Source of the DNA: Oscillospiraceae bacterium
GTDB lineage: Bacteria > Bacillota > Clostridia > Oscillospirales > Ruminococcaceae
Assembly: GCA_009777725.1 (NCBI GenBank)
Contig: WRLG01000001.1
Span: 180,106-244,105 of the forward strand
DNA: 64,000 bases
Direction of reading: 5' to 3'
A program made the translations under genes and the position numbers. The notes under the pieces were generated by a model, which saw only the letters and a list, made by a program, of their open reading frames with translations, did no database searches and was not told the DNA's origin. Within the stretch, counting starts at the first letter, position 1; the number at the start of each line of letters is the position of its first letter. Of the stretch, positions 9,000-19,202 are shown piece after piece.

Positions 9000-11900
9000 A
9001 TCACAAAAGAACTCAACCTAGGTTACACTTTCAACAGAACCCCCGTCTGGAACGAACTGATTGAAATTCAGGCACAAGGTGCGCCGGATGCTCCAAATAA
9101 TCTTAGGTTTGTCCGCTCCACTTCATCTTCAATTATGCTTTCGTGGACAAATATGGCGACTGATAGAGGGATTGAAAGTTATCAGATTTACAGGGACGGC
9201 GTTCTTGTCGGACAGACTTCAAATACCGATTATATCGACAATGGTTTGCAATCCAAAACTAAGTACACATATTACATAACGGCGAGGGATTTTAACGGCA
9301 ATGTATCGGAGGAAAGCGAGGTTTTAACGGCTTCTACCGATGTTAGCGAGTTTGCTCCTGCACCGCCTGTCAACCTTTCTTTGCGGATTCATGCGGCTGA
9401 TATTATTGCTTTGACTTGGACGGGTTCGCCCGATTCGGCGAGGGTTGAGCGGTATAATATTTGGCGGAATGATGAGCTAATCGGGCACTCGAACGGCACT
9501 TCATACATGGACAACACGGCGGTCGGCGGGTTTTATACCTACTATGTCGAGGCGGAAGATCGGGACGGCAACGCTTCTGCCCCGAGCAATACCGCAAGTA
9601 TCGACAATCAGCCCCCGACAAAACCTGTTCTTTCTCTACAAACGGCTGATGAAAATCAAATTATCCTAAACTTTGAAAGCACCGATAATATCGGGGTTAC
9701 GAGATATGTTTTGTATAAAAACGGCACTCTTCACAGGACAATTACAGGTGCGGAAACTTTCACCGATACGGCGGTCGAGTACAACAAAACTTATACCTAT
9801 TATGTGATTGCGTTTGATGCACAGGGCAACTCTTCGGAGCAGAGTGATGAACTGAACGTATTCACCGGAACTGACGAAGAACCGCCTGCAATACTATCAA
9901 TAACTTCAACCAAAAACTTGCATTCGGGCAATGCCGAAATCAGCGTAAAAGCAAGCGATAATCACGCTTTAGCCAAGGTCGTTTTGCAAGCTTCAAGTGA
10001 CGGCGTTTCGTGGACTGACGTCGGGGTTGCCAACGCTTTGGGCAGGGCGGAAGAAACGCTGAAAGTTACTTTTGACACCAAAAATTTTGAGGACGGAAAG
10101 CTGAATCTTCGTGCATATGCCGAGGATAAATCGGGCAACGCAAGCACCGCCGCCGACTCCCCTGTTTACTCGATAACCGTCGACAACACAGCCCCGAGCG
10201 CACCATTTAATCTGACGAGCGATTTGTCGGGCGGGAGAATTGTTGTCAAATGGAATTACAACGAAGCCGATATTGACACCTCACATTTCAGAGTTTACAG
10301 GAAAGCGGGCAACGAATCAGAGTTCAAACTTGTCCGTGATAACCACAAATTTATCGACTATTCTGACAGCAATATTACGCTTGGTTTGCAGTATACATAT
10401 AAAGTTACCGCCGTTGATTTTGCGGGCAACGAGAGCGAATATTCCAATGAAATAACCGTGTCAATCGCTGATGATATTGTCCCGCCGCAGATTTTGAGTA
10501 TCAACCCTGCGACAGGCTCGAAAATCTCCGAAATTCAGACGATAAGCGTGTCTTGTTTCGATAATCTTATGCTTGCAGGGTTGATTATTGAGCGAAAAGA
10601 CGGCGAAACTTGGACTGAAATTTACAGCGAAAATCTTAACCAACACGCACAAGTTGTATCAGTAAACATTGATATGACAGGCTTTGCTACGGGGAATTAT
10701 CAGTTTAGGGCGAAAGCGACAGATCATGCGGGTAACGAAAGCGAGTATTTCTTGGTGACATATAACTACAGAAAACCTACTATTTCCGCACCGAATTTGA
10801 CGGCGACAGGCAAGGGTTGGTCTGTTGAACTAAATTGGACAATGGCGAACACGGACGAACTTTTGGGCTACAATATCTATAAAAGAGCGGCTAATTCCCA
10901 AAATTACACACGGCTTGCTTCTATCACAGGAACGGTTTACACAGACGGAAAAGTGACGGCGGGCTTGGAATATTTCTACAAAGTTGAGGCAGTTGACAGT
11001 TTCGGCAACACCGTAATCAGCGAGGAAATTTCGGCTGTTCCGACCCACGAGGACAACATCGCACCCATTGCCCATGCAGGCTCGGACTTGCAGGAAATCG
11101 AGGGCAAAGCCGTGTCGTTTGACGGCTCAAAATCTTGGGATAATTATCACATCGCTTCTTATGAATGGGATTTTGGGGACGGGAACACCGCAACCACCGC
11201 AAAACCTACCCACGTTTTTGCAGAGCAAGGCGAGTATGCGGTAACGTTGACCGTCAAAGATAGTGCAGGAAACAGCGACACTCATTCCGTCATCGTCACC
11301 GTTTACGGCTCTGACAAATCGATTGTAAAAATCACCTCAAATGTCGGGTTTATGAGGATCTACAGCGAACAGGCAGGCGTTGACGTTTTCGCCGATAGTT
11401 CGGGCAACTATGAGCTGATTTTGAACAGCGGAATTTATGATTTTTACTTCTATTCTAACGGCTATCTGCCCCAAATGGTGGTGGTTGATACCAACAAAAG
11501 CACCGTAAATATTCGGCTTGAAAAGAAAGAAGTTATGACAGGTGAACTTACTGTTCGTCAGCTTGAACTTGATGAAATTATTGCGCTCGGCATTGATATT
11601 ACGGATCCTGCTAATCAGTTTGTTTTTGAATATACCTACGAAGTTGAGTATGACGGCAAGACGGATACTGTCACGTTTAGGAGCAATATCAGCGGCGAAA
11701 CGCCGAAAGAATTTGGGCAGACCGTTCATGTCGGCGGGCAGACTTTCACCGATACAAGCGGGAATTTGGTGTTCCAACAAACGGGAGTTATCGGGGGAAA
11801 TTGGAGTACGTCGAGACCGGGCAGTTCCGATTGCGGCGAATGTGCGGGTTGTAAAAATCCAAATCCGTGTACCCACACCGTCGGTCCGATTCCGTGTTCA

Positions 11901-12677
11901 TGCGAGCCTTGGGTGAGGCGGCCTTGCTTAAATCCGATTGCAAACCCAAAGCCTGCCACTTATCCCCCCGTGGTAAATTTCAAAATAACTCAACATACTT
12001 CTTGGTTGAAAAGTTTCTATGAGGTGGAGTTGAGCATCACGAATCATGCGGGTTCGGATTTCAGCATTGAGGATGCTTTGGCGGCAATTACCCTGCCCGA
12101 TGGCTTATCGCTTGCAGACACCGCTCGCTTGGAGGTCGGGGAAATCAACATGGGAACAATCGACGGCGGCGACACAAAATCAGCCTCTTGGATCGTTCGA
12201 GGCGACAAGGCGGGTTCTTACGATATTACTGCCAATTTCACAGGGCTGCTAATGCCTTTCGGAGAACCGATTAGTGCGACTTTTACGACGGCTGAACCGC
12301 TAGTGGTTTTGGGCGGCGAAGCAATTAAATTTGAAATTATCCATGACGGATTTGCACAGGGCAAACAAACTTGGGACGTTGAGTTTACGCTGACTAATAT
12401 TTCGGAAAAAGACCCGATTTACAATGTTCAATTTGATTTTATCGGCGAATTAGTCACCAATAAATACGCTGAAGCCGAAATCACAGACATGGTTGTCGAA
12501 TACCCTCGGCACACGGTGGTTATCCCTTGGAACAACGGCAAACCGAACGAAAGCGACGGCGAAATTTACTTCAACGTCCTCCTTTATGACGCAGTTGACC
12601 CAACCCTCGTCCTAGAACCGGGCGAATCAATCACAGGGCGTTATACCGTTTCGTTTAAATGGACTCAGCCGGAATAA
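6018..12677 (+). CDS. Giant repeat-rich surface protein, C-terminal part: repeats, FN3, PKD, Cys-rich region
   Basis: About 2,219 further codons in frame with the 3861 gene, so the two probably make one ~2,938-residue protein with an internal TAA. No good RBS precedes the first candidate restart (TTG at 6039). Order: three more 373-residue solenoid repeats to ~9050; FN3 domains at about 9080-9330, 9355-9600, 9610-9880, 10190-10460 and 10780-11050, interleaved with Ig-like domains at about 9890-10190 and 10470-10770; a PKD domain at about 11060-11310 (YEWDFGDGNT); a carboxypeptidase-regulatory-like segment; a Cys-rich patch (CGECAGCKNPNPC) at ~11830-11940; and two C-terminal beta domains. No LPXTG or membrane anchor is seen. 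Likely role: adhesin or cell-surface fibre; substrate unknown. Confidence 0.78.
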   Translation, partial: SSTTHNGLLTAGTLEIGGNLTQVSGGSVYNFYTSGTHTVVLNGNQKQTVSIANNSQSYSRINNFKITNTSSDGVDFARYVYVVGNLHNTETPLTNVYNLYPATSAVFMDNAWNHDLIINDNRTLTEDLTIGGTLLLTGGTLNINGKNLTIGGNFNFGTANSFSGGRLTMTNVNDYVLVNGDYNNYSYNSSSGYLTAGTLEVKGNFTQRQYSTSYLLGFYATGSHRVILSGESLQSVSFESIESRFNILEIQNESDEGVALVTPVTIIALIDNGNKISFSGGERAGWKLSEDEVIVGDLTLGLGTLDLNGHKLMITGNLIQSGGIILINGGELEVQGDYRIQTFRNNTYSSSSGTLNMTNSADTVKVFGNFVTQSSVTHNGLLTAGTLEIGGNLTQVSGGSVYNFYTSGTHTLVLNGNQKQTVSIANNSQSYSRINNLKITNTSSDGVDFARYVYVVGNLHNTETPLTNVYNLYPATSAVFVDNTWNHDLVINDNRTLAEDLHIGGTLLLTGGTLNINGKNLTIGGNFNFGTANSFSGGRLTMTNAADYVLVNGDYNNYSYNSSSGYLTAGTLEVKGNFTQKQYSTSYLLGFYATGSHRVILSGESLQNVSFESIESRFNILEIQNESEEGVKLLTPVTIVTLIDNGNAISFSSDERAGWKLTEDETITGDLTLGLGTLDLNGHKLTITGNLTQSGGIALINGGELEVHGDYRIQTFRNNAYSNSSGTLNMTNNADTVKVFGNFVMQSSISHNNLLAAGTLEIGGNLTQIGGNANNFYTSGIHTVILNGNQKQVVSISNNSSSQSRINNLKITNTSVDGVDFSRQTYVVGSLHNTDSIVTNSFNLYAATSMIFADNAWNHDIRISDNRTLTDDLNIGGSLLLAGGTLNINGKNLTIGGNFNFGTANSFSGGRLTMTNAADYVLVNGDYNNYSYNSSNGYLTAGTLEVKGHFTQKQYSTSYPLAFYATGTHKTILSGNRLQHISFESTSSKFNILEITKELNLGYTFNRTPVWNELIEIQAQGAPDAPNNLRFVRSTSSSIMLSWTNMATDRGIESYQIYRDGVLVGQTSNTDYIDNGLQSKTKYTYYITARDFNGNVSEESEVLTASTDVSEFAPAPPVNLSLRIHAADIIALTWTGSPDSARVERYNIWRNDELIGHSNGTSYMDNTAVGGFYTYYVEAEDRDGNASAPSNTASIDNQPPTKPVLSLQTADENQIILNFESTDNIGVTRYVLYKNGTLHRTITGAETFTDTAVEYNKTYTYYVIAFDAQGNSSEQSDELNVFTGTDEEPPAILSITSTKNLHSGNAEISVKASDNHALAKVVLQASSDGVSWTDVGVANALGRAEETLKVTFDTKNFEDGKLNLRAYAEDKSGNASTAADSPVYSITVDNTAPSAPFNLTSDLSGGRIVVKWNYNEADIDTSHFRVYRKAGNESEFKLVRDNHKFIDYSDSNITLGLQYTYKVTAVDFAGNESEYSNEITVSIADDIVPPQILSINPATGSKISEIQTISVSCFDNLMLAGLIIERKDGETWTEIYSENLNQHAQVVSVNIDMTGFATGNYQFRAKATDHAGNESEYFLVTYNYRKPTISAPNLTATGKGWSVELNWTMANTDELLGYNIYKRAANSQNYTRLASITGTVYTDGKVTAGLEYFYKVEAVDSFGNTVISEEISAVPTHEDNIAPIAHAGSDLQEIEGKAVSFDGSKSWDNYHIASYEWDFGDGNTATTAKPTHVFAEQGEYAVTLTVKDSAGNSDTHSVIVTVYGSDKSIVKITSNVGFMRIYSEQAGVDVFADSSGNYELILNSGIYDFYFYSNGYLPQMVVVDTNKSTVNIRLEKKEVMTGELTVRQLELDEIIALGIDITDPANQFVFEYTYEVEYDGKTDTVTFRSNISGETPKEFGQTVHVGGQTFTDTSGNLVFQQTGVIGGNWSTSRPGSSDCGECAGCKNPNPCTHTVGPIPCSCEPWVRRPCLNPIANPKPATYPPVVNFKITQHTSWLKSFYEVELSITNHAGSDFSIEDALAAITLPDGLSLADTARLEVGEINMGTIDGGDTKSASWIVRGDKAGSYDITANFTGLLMPFGEPISATFTTAEPLVVLGGEAIKFEIIHDGFAQGKQTWDVEFTLTNISEKDPIYNVQFDFIGELVTNKYAEAEITDMVVEYPRHTVVIPWNNGKPNESDGEIYFNVLLYDAVDPTLVLEPGESITGRYTVSFKWTQPE

Positions 12678-12734
12678 TGGGGGGACGGGAAAGAATAATT
12701 GTTAAATTTTAGAGAATTATAGGAGATGTTGAAT

Positions 12735-15700
12735 ATGAAAAATATGAAAATCTACAGGAAAATCATATCAAGTTTTTTGGCATTGATATTTGTGGTCAAT
12801 GTGTCGGGAACGCTCCCGGGTGTTTTGGCGGAGAACGTAAAAATTTATTATCACGAGGGCTATGCTGTCGAGTACAGGGTAGTCAGTGAGTGGTCGGGGA
12901 ATCAAAACATTCAAGTCACTGTTACGAACACGAGCGATGTGCCGATGCAAAATTGGGCTGTCGGTTTTGATGTTGGCGGCGAGGTTAGCGGACTTTATAA
13001 TGCTTTGGTATTCGGAAAGCAGGATTCTGAATATATTCTGAAAAATGCGGGACATAATTATGAAATATTACCCGGCTCGTCCGTGAATTTCGGGTATACT
13101 TTGAGCGGCGAAAATTTCAAATTTCCTGCCGATATAAAAATAGTTTCAAAAAGGCTTGACATTTCGGGCGGTTTTGATGTACAATATAATTTAGAGGAAG
13201 ATTGGGGCGACAGGTATCAAGCGGCGGCGACAATCACCAACGAATCCGCCGCCCCGATCGAGGCTTGGCAGCTTAGTTTCGATGCGAACGCCGAGATTGA
13301 GAGCGTTTGGAACGCAAGCCTTTTGAGCGGCGGCGACGGCAGATACTTAGTCAGTTTTGGCGACGATTGGGGCAGAATGAACATCGAACAGGGGGCTTCA
13401 GTTACTTTCAATTTTAATGGAAATAAAGAGCCTGATGAGGAGATTTATTTGGGGAATTTTAGGCTTACGGGGGTTGTTATTCCGCTTGAATTTGGGTTTG
13501 GGGAGGACAATGAAGAAAAAGATGATGAGGACGACTACGAAAAATATAAATATACCCCTTGGCTACCTCATGTTGAAGGTGTATTGTTAGGTTACGCTGA
13601 AATTAGGCAAAACACTATAGTTTTTGAGTGGTCTTACAAAAATAACGATAGACTATTTAACATTTATGAGCATTTAGGTGAAACACAGAAAATATTAATT
13701 GCAAGTGTTGAGAATAGCAATGTTCATGAACATGAAACCTCATTAAGAGATTATTATCACTTTACAGTCGAAACCACAGATAACGGAAATACCATTGTGT
13801 CAAATGATATTATCTTCTATACGGATGAGGACGGAAGTCTTGTTTATTATTATATTGACAGCGATGAAGATGGGTTACCCGATATTTACGAGTACATATT
13901 CGGTACAGATCCATTAAATCCCGATACCGATGGAGACGGTTTGACCGACTATGAGGAAGTGAACATATATGGTAGCGACCCGCTTAATGCGGACACAGAC
14001 GGCGACGGCTTGCCGGACGGCTTTGAAGCATATGTCTTAGGAACAGACCCTTTGAAATACGACACCTTAGGTGAGGGGAAATCTGACGGAAATTATGATT
14101 TTGATAAGGACGGATTAACTAATTATCAAGAATATTTACATGGTACAAATCCGTGGAGTTCCGATACGGACGGCGATGGACTGAGCGATTCTGATGAAAT
14201 TTTCAGATATAAAACAGACCCGCTTAATTGGGATACAGACGGTGATGGCATATCTGACGGCGATGAGATTTCAGTCAGGCTTAATCCGTTAGACACGCAC
14301 ACATTTGGTGTGCATGATTCAGAATATATTTTTAACATATCTATTGATTCAAATAATGACATTTTTAACATAATAAATACTTCAAATAGCCCCTTTAAGC
14401 TTTCTGTTGACATTGAATCAGCCGGAAATGCTGTAAACAGCCTTTCGGTAAGCCGTAGCGGATATACCGCAATTGTGCGTGAAAATAATGCTATTTTAGG
14501 GATTATTCCCGAATTAAAATATGACAGAGGTTTAGCTGTTAAATCAATGACACTAAAATTTGAGTTAGAGGATTCGGCATTGGAAAGTTCATTAGGTTTG
14601 CCGTCAGCTAATGCTGAGTTGCAAGGAATTAAGAGAATTGGGATTTTTACATATGTCGAGGAATTAAATATGCTTCTCCCTGTTGAAACTTTTTATAACG
14701 GCAACACAGTTTCTGCCGTTGTTGATGAGGTGGGAACATATTGCTTGGTTGACATGGAAAAATGGGCGAGTAATATTGCAAATATCCCAAGCGGAGAATA
14801 TTATTCGGAAAGCGGCAATGATAAATATGAGCCAATTTCAATATCCGCCGCTACAACCTCTTTTTCAATCGCTGAAAACCCTAATTCCCAAAATCCCCCT
14901 GCCAATATCGTATTTCGCATTGATACTCGTGAAATAATGAATGAGCAAAGTCTTACGAAAGCTAAGGAAGATGTTAAGAATATATCAAAATGGGCGTTAG
15001 AAACATATTCTGATATAAAAATATACATCTATGCGAATGGGCTTGACACCGACACATTTTACACAACCATTGACGAGGTCGTTGAAGCGATGAATGGCAT
15101 TAGTAGCACACAAGGCACTAGTATGTACAATTTTGCCGTGGAAACAAAGAATATAATAGAACTTTGCAACGATGATATTACTCTGATTTATCATATCATT
15201 GCCGCTGATAATGTTTTGAGCGAGATTAACGCCGCTAAGGTTTTATCAGACACAGTTCGTAATAACGTAGGAAAGATATATATTAGTACGATCTGCGTTA
15301 CGGGAAAAGATGAAATTGCAGAATACGCCTATGCTTCGCAATTGGCAAATATTTCGGGCGGAATTGTATATCAAAACAGTAATTATACTGAAAAAGTTAA
15401 AGAGCATATTAAAAGTATTCTTGGAGATTTTGGAATCGGTTATAAGGCAGTAATTGCGACAGGTTATCAGTCTGTCAAGCTTGATGCACCTATTACCGAA
15501 GATTACATTGCCGCCGCACAGGATTTATGGCAAAATGAGCATAAAAGAAATAGTTACAGCGGTTATGCCGATACTGATAGTGACGGCTTATATGACTTTG
15601 AGGAAATTAATTTTGATTTGGGTTTGATTACATTTGAGAACGGAGCGGTTAAGCTCCCGACCCTTGCCGAATGTGTTAACCATACGGGTAAAACCCATAT

Positions 15701-17432
15701 TGAAAAAGGACTTGAACTTCTAATAGCTAACGGCGTTTATGAGCAATTAGAGAACGTCAGAATCATTCCGATCTATTCCGACCCTACCCACGAAGACGGA
15801 GACCAAGACGGAATACTTGATTTTGACGAAATGATGGTAATTAAGGGTGAAGTATTAGATTATGAAGGAAGAAACCAAGTTTTTTTCGAGGGGTCTGATA
15901 ATTCAAACACAACGACAACCAGCACTTCAAATAGTACGACAAATAATAATCCTCCTGCAACTCGAGCCAGAAATTCACTAAACCCTACGAGGAGAGAAAC
16001 ACTTGAGATAATATTTCAAAGAATTCATGAGAACAATACATCTAATGACAGACCTATTACTTTTGGTGCAAACACGGAAGGCGTTAATATATCGAATGTG
16101 CTGGGCGGAACAAATCCCGTTAGCATGGATATAACCGGTAACACCGTGTCAATTAGGGCGAATGTTACATTTCCTGAAACTTATACATCAAGATTTACTG
16201 CAAATTCAAATCAAAATTTTTATACAGGCTCAACTGTCCGCTATCCTGCAAACACAAGAGTAAGATACATCGATGAGACTGAAATACAGTACATTAACAG
16301 CAACACAGAAGTGGCATATCCAGCTAATTATGGCGTGAGTTATAATAGCGGTACTAGTGTAAACTATCCTAGCCGTTCAACAATATTTTTCCGGGATGGA
16401 GCTGATGTTGTCATTAATAACGAACGCCAAAACTACGCCTCAGGAAGCACAGAAACTTTTAGTGATGGTGTGACGATAATTTATGTTTCGGAGACTAGGG
16501 TAGTATATCGTAATGCAATTACTGCAAATTATCTTAATGCCAATACTAGTGTAACTTACCCGGCATCTAATCTCTCTGTTAATTATCCTAACGAAACAGC
16601 AATACGTCATATGAATGATACGAGAATTAGCTATTCCGCAGACACTACTGTTACCTTTACTAACGCCGCCGCTGAAAATGATATGCAGACAAATATTATA
16701 AGGGGTATTAGAGATAACTGGGCGGGAACGTATAATGGAAGTCTATACGATTTTTATACAGGAATTGATGAAGTTACAGTTGATGTTATCATAGTACCTA
16801 ACACTTCACAGAGTGTTGCTAATAACTCAATAAGAATTTGTGTGGTTAATAGTAGGCTTAAGGGTAACGCATTTGCTGACGCTGGCAGGAATCTTATTGT
16901 ATTTAGCAATAATATAAGTGGCGTTACAACTGACGGAGATAGGGCTGAATATTTGAGATTAATGAGAGAAACAGCTGCTCATGAATTTGGACACATTTTG
17001 GGATTATATGATGCTTATCCTAGTGCAAATATAAATCAATGTTCTGTAAATGGTATAACACGAAACCTAACACCATATGTAAATCTATTGGAAGTTCCTT
17101 CCGATGACATCATGAGGGAACGAATAAGAGGTGCAAACAGAGCATTCATTCCGAGAAGTGTAAGCCCGAATAATATTGAAATGGCATTGCTATATTTTGC
17201 TACAGGGGGACGTCAATTATATGTTCCTCATTCGACAGAAAATGCTACATTAAGATTATCAGAAGCGATTAGAACGCCTGAGATGATTTTTACATACAAA
17301 GAACCTGTCCCTGGCACTAATACCCTCAGAGATGCTTATTGTTATGTTTCAAGTGACAGTTTGAGGATTAGGCAATATATTCTTAATAGCGGAACTATCC
17401 ATAGTGATAGAAATTATTATAGTGGAGGTTAG
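12735..17432 (+). CDS. Secreted CBM2/TSP3/vWA-like trunk with C-terminal metzincin protease (toxin-like)
   Basis: About 1,565 residues. Signal peptide ([23 protein letters not shown]); two CBM2-like beta domains (~35-240; [20 protein letters not shown], then a second copy); Ca-binding TSP3-type repeats (~375-515; [22 protein letters not shown]); a vWA-like domain without a clear MIDAS motif (~700-900); more TSP3 motifs; a beta-helix of ~13-residue repeats ([20 protein letters not shown]); and a C-terminal protease with [11 protein letters not shown] (codons from 16980) and a Met-turn-like DDIMRE. HExxHxxGxxD is the metzincin zinc motif. The trunk matches the protein at 54828 but the C-terminus is unrelated, the hallmark of polymorphic toxins. 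Start ATG 12735, eight bases after GGAG. Confidence 0.8.
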   Translation: MKNMKIYRKIISSFLALIFVVNVSGTLPGVLAENVKIYYHEGYAVEYRVVSEWSGNQNIQVTVTNTSDVPMQNWAVGFDVGGEVSGLYNALVFGKQDSEYILKNAGHNYEILPGSSVNFGYTLSGENFKFPADIKIVSKRLDISGGFDVQYNLEEDWGDRYQAAATITNESAAPIEAWQLSFDANAEIESVWNASLLSGGDGRYLVSFGDDWGRMNIEQGASVTFNFNGNKEPDEEIYLGNFRLTGVVIPLEFGFGEDNEEKDDEDDYEKYKYTPWLPHVEGVLLGYAEIRQNTIVFEWSYKNNDRLFNIYEHLGETQKILIASVENSNVHEHETSLRDYYHFTVETTDNGNTIVSNDIIFYTDEDGSLVYYYIDSDEDGLPDIYEYIFGTDPLNPDTDGDGLTDYEEVNIYGSDPLNADTDGDGLPDGFEAYVLGTDPLKYDTLGEGKSDGNYDFDKDGLTNYQEYLHGTNPWSSDTDGDGLSDSDEIFRYKTDPLNWDTDGDGISDGDEISVRLNPLDTHTFGVHDSEYIFNISIDSNNDIFNIINTSNSPFKLSVDIESAGNAVNSLSVSRSGYTAIVRENNAILGIIPELKYDRGLAVKSMTLKFELEDSALESSLGLPSANAELQGIKRIGIFTYVEELNMLLPVETFYNGNTVSAVVDEVGTYCLVDMEKWASNIANIPSGEYYSESGNDKYEPISISAATTSFSIAENPNSQNPPANIVFRIDTREIMNEQSLTKAKEDVKNISKWALETYSDIKIYIYANGLDTDTFYTTIDEVVEAMNGISSTQGTSMYNFAVETKNIIELCNDDITLIYHIIAADNVLSEINAAKVLSDTVRNNVGKIYISTICVTGKDEIAEYAYASQLANISGGIVYQNSNYTEKVKEHIKSILGDFGIGYKAVIATGYQSVKLDAPITEDYIAAAQDLWQNEHKRNSYSGYADTDSDGLYDFEEINFDLGLITFENGAVKLPTLAECVNHTGKTHIEKGLELLIANGVYEQLENVRIIPIYSDPTHEDGDQDGILDFDEMMVIKGEVLDYEGRNQVFFEGSDNSNTTTTSTSNSTTNNNPPATRARNSLNPTRRETLEIIFQRIHENNTSNDRPITFGANTEGVNISNVLGGTNPVSMDITGNTVSIRANVTFPETYTSRFTANSNQNFYTGSTVRYPANTRVRYIDETEIQYINSNTEVAYPANYGVSYNSGTSVNYPSRSTIFFRDGADVVINNERQNYASGSTETFSDGVTIIYVSETRVVYRNAITANYLNANTSVTYPASNLSVNYPNETAIRHMNDTRISYSADTTVTFTNAAAENDMQTNIIRGIRDNWAGTYNGSLYDFYTGIDEVTVDVIIVPNTSQSVANNSIRICVVNSRLKGNAFADAGRNLIVFSNNISGVTTDGDRAEYLRLMRETAAHEFGHILGLYDAYPSANINQCSVNGITRNLTPYVNLLEVPSDDIMRERIRGANRAFIPRSVSPNNIEMALLYFATGGRQLYVPHSTENATLRLSEAIRTPEMIFTYKEPVPGTNTLRDAYCYVSSDSLRIRQYILNSGTIHSDRNYYSGG

Positions 17433-17435
17433 AAA

Positions 17436-18758
17436 ATGAAAAAATTACTATCAGCAACCCTTGCAATATTACTTATCTGTATCTTCCCCATATCAGCAGC
17501 AACCGCCGAATCCCCTGCCTTAAAACCGCCTGTTCTCCAATACAGGCTGATTAATCACGATAAAATCGCCCTGCGTTGGAGCAGGGTGGAGGGGGCTGAT
17601 AGATATTTTATCTATCAGCTTAACCCCGAAACGGGCAAATATGCCAAAAAGCATGAAACCCAAAGTACCTCTATTACTTTGACTAACCTTGAAGCGGAAA
17701 CGGAATACTCTTATTTTGTTGCCGCTGTAAGAGAAGTTGGCGGTAAAGCTAATTTAGGTAGGGCTTCTAATAAGGTTGATTTTATAACTCCGTTTGAGTG
17801 GTATTATTGCAGGCATGAAAGTGATGATGAGGTTTATCCTTGTGTTGCTCATTATGACGATACCGGGCATAGGCAGATTGGAGATTTTTATTCTTTAGTA
17901 TATGATGAAAAGTTTCAAGATTATCTATATCAAGGATTAATGTCGCGCTCTGTTACCAGTGCAGTATCTTATTTTGGAGAATGGTTGTATTATGTAGATG
18001 TTCCTTATTCAGAACTGGAATGGGCAAGTCCGGCATCACGTTCTTTTTTCAGAGTAAAAGCTGATGGAACGCAAGAAAGTCAAGTGAGCATGGATAGCGG
18101 TAGCACAATCTTTTTTAATGATGAAATATATATGGCGGTTAGTCGCTATTATCACGAAACAGACATCTTTTATGAAAGTGCATTATACAAGTTTTCACTT
18201 GACGGTGAAAATAGGTATGAGTTATACAATTCCGGCTCATATTTTGACGATAAAATTTACCATATGTCAAAATATATCACAGGGCTTGCGGTTAATGATA
18301 GTGGTATTTATTATTTGGAATGTACCGAACTGCCGCCGGGTGATACCGAAACGCCTTTTAAGTATGATTTATTTCATATGAATCATGACGGCGAAAATCT
18401 TAATCGGCTTTTTGCCATTGATGATTTAGGCTCAAATGAAAGGTTGTATGGTTTTTTTATTGATGGTGATTATGCTTATTATGGTATAAACATTATAGAT
18501 ACCAAATACAATGACGTTATAAGTTGCACAATGTATAAGGTTTCATTAAAGGACGGCGAGGGGAAAAAGAAAATTTTCTCTGATGACTCTGATGATAAGA
18601 TGAGGATTCAAAATGTAGAACTTGATAACGGTTATTTTTATTTTCAGGGATTTCATTTTAACCCCGACGGCAAGGGCGGAACAACTATGTATTACCGCAT
18701 TAAAGCCAACGGAACAGGGCTGACAGAGCAGGAAACTCCTTTTGTTTGGAGGTTTTAG
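17436..18758 (+). CDS. Secreted FN3 plus DUF5050-like beta-propeller protein
   Basis: 440 residues. Signal peptide (LLSATLAILLICIFPISAATA), an FN3 domain (~30-118; KIALRWSRVEGADRYFIY, TEYSYFVAAVRE), then a region with repeated 'YFGEWLYYVDVP', 'FFRVKADGT', 'LYKFSLDGE', 'FHMNHDGENLNRLF' motifs. These are blades of the DUF5050-type propeller common in clostridial exported proteins. It starts only 3 bases after the stop of the metzincin gene, with its own GGAGG, so the two are co-translated partners. It could bind the same surface, or protect the producer from the protease; the second idea is speculative. No enzyme motif is seen. Confidence 0.75.
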   Translation: MKKLLSATLAILLICIFPISAATAESPALKPPVLQYRLINHDKIALRWSRVEGADRYFIYQLNPETGKYAKKHETQSTSITLTNLEAETEYSYFVAAVREVGGKANLGRASNKVDFITPFEWYYCRHESDDEVYPCVAHYDDTGHRQIGDFYSLVYDEKFQDYLYQGLMSRSVTSAVSYFGEWLYYVDVPYSELEWASPASRSFFRVKADGTQESQVSMDSGSTIFFNDEIYMAVSRYYHETDIFYESALYKFSLDGENRYELYNSGSYFDDKIYHMSKYITGLAVNDSGIYYLECTELPPGDTETPFKYDLFHMNHDGENLNRLFAIDDLGSNERLYGFFIDGDYAYYGINIIDTKYNDVISCTMYKVSLKDGEGKKKIFSDDSDDKMRIQNVELDNGYFYFQGFHFNPDGKGGTTMYYRIKANGTGLTEQETPFVWRF

Positions 18759-18788
18759 AGTTAAGTTTGATTTTATATAAAACTATCT

Positions 18789-18810
18789 ATTTCCATTTTA
18801 TGGAAATTTT
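18789..18810 (+). terminator. Terminator-like hairpin after the 17436 gene
   Basis: ATTTCCAT pairs with ATGGAAAT around TTT, followed by TTTT. The stem is AT-rich, so it is weak. Confidence 0.45.
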
Positions 18811-18899
18811 AACAAGCATCGCATAATGGTACTCAAACCGTCCCATTACGCAATTTCCCCCATTATCGCAGGCTCAAATGTGGGAAATTATGCTTGTTA
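18810..18899. other. 90-bp predicted three-way-junction element in non-coding DNA
   Basis: Three nested stems fit with almost no unpaired linker: TAACAAGCAT/ATGCTTGTTA (18810-18819 with 18890-18899, perfect); GCATAATGG/CCATTACGC (18821-18829 with 18843-18851, one mismatch); AATTTCCCCCA/TGTGGGAAATT (18852-18862 with 18879-18889, one mismatch). This is too regular for chance. It could be a small RNA, a MITE-like or ssDNA element, or part of a recombination site. The surrounding gene-free stretch 18759-19094 otherwise holds only terminators and a promoter. Confidence 0.55.
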
Positions 18900-18968
18900 G
18901 GGGATTCCCTAAAACCCTTTTTTCGCTGTCGCTTTTGAGAACGCCGCCGAAGCGGATAAAAAGAAAAC

Positions 18969-19020
18969 GCCCCCTGCGAAAACGGCGTGAACCGTCCGCA
19001 GGGGGCATTTATTTTTTTTA
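18969..19020 (+). terminator. Strong Rho-independent terminator
   Basis: GCCCCCTGCG (18969-18978) pairs with CGCAGGGGGC (18997-19006), followed by ATTTATTTTTTTT. The loop (AACGGCGTGAACCGT) resembles that of the hairpin inside the 3' end of the HNH gene at 20286-20317. Confidence 0.8.
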
Positions 19021-19026
19021 AAACGC

Positions 19027-19055
19027 TTGATTTTATCGGTTGAATGTGATATAAT
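19027..19055 (+). promoter_or_regulatory. Consensus-like promoter
   Basis: TTGATT (19027-19032), a 17-bp spacer and a perfect TATAAT (19050-19055), directed at the small peptide at 19095 and the HNH gene beyond. Confidence 0.65.
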
Positions 19056-19094
19056 ATAGCTGTAAGCGATGATGTTTTCATGGAGGTTATGAAT

Positions 19095-19142
19095 ATGAAA
19101 AATCTGGTTGCTTCTTTTGGAAAGCTGTCTAAAAAAGCTTGA
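19095..19142 (+). CDS. 15-residue peptide, possible truncated AgrD-like leader
   Basis: MKNLVASFGKLSKKA then TGA, behind a strong GGAGG at eight bases and a consensus promoter. The amphipathic MKNL... opening is what I expect for the membrane-binding leader of AgrD autoinducer precursors, but the peptide stops before any ring or YQPKEP tail. It may be a remnant of an agrD that once accompanied the left toxin-like cluster, or a leader peptide of the HNH gene. Confidence 0.35.
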   Translation: MKNLVASFGKLSKKA

Positions 19143-19202
19143 TTAATTTCTTTGTTTATGATATATTGAAAAAAGAAAAATAAGAATTAAGGTAAATTTA
19201 TA

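Noticed and set aside
11337..11916. Open frames of 124-179 codons on both strands inside the surface-protein gene
   Set aside because: They lack ribosome sites and family features and are shadows of the long + strand frame with clear FN3/PKD domains.
18840..18906. Possible attachment-site repeat shared with 51721-51750
   Set aside because: The shared strings (GCAATTTCCCCC-like and CGCAAAGGGGG-like) are short and in hairpins; no convincing direct repeat was found by eye.
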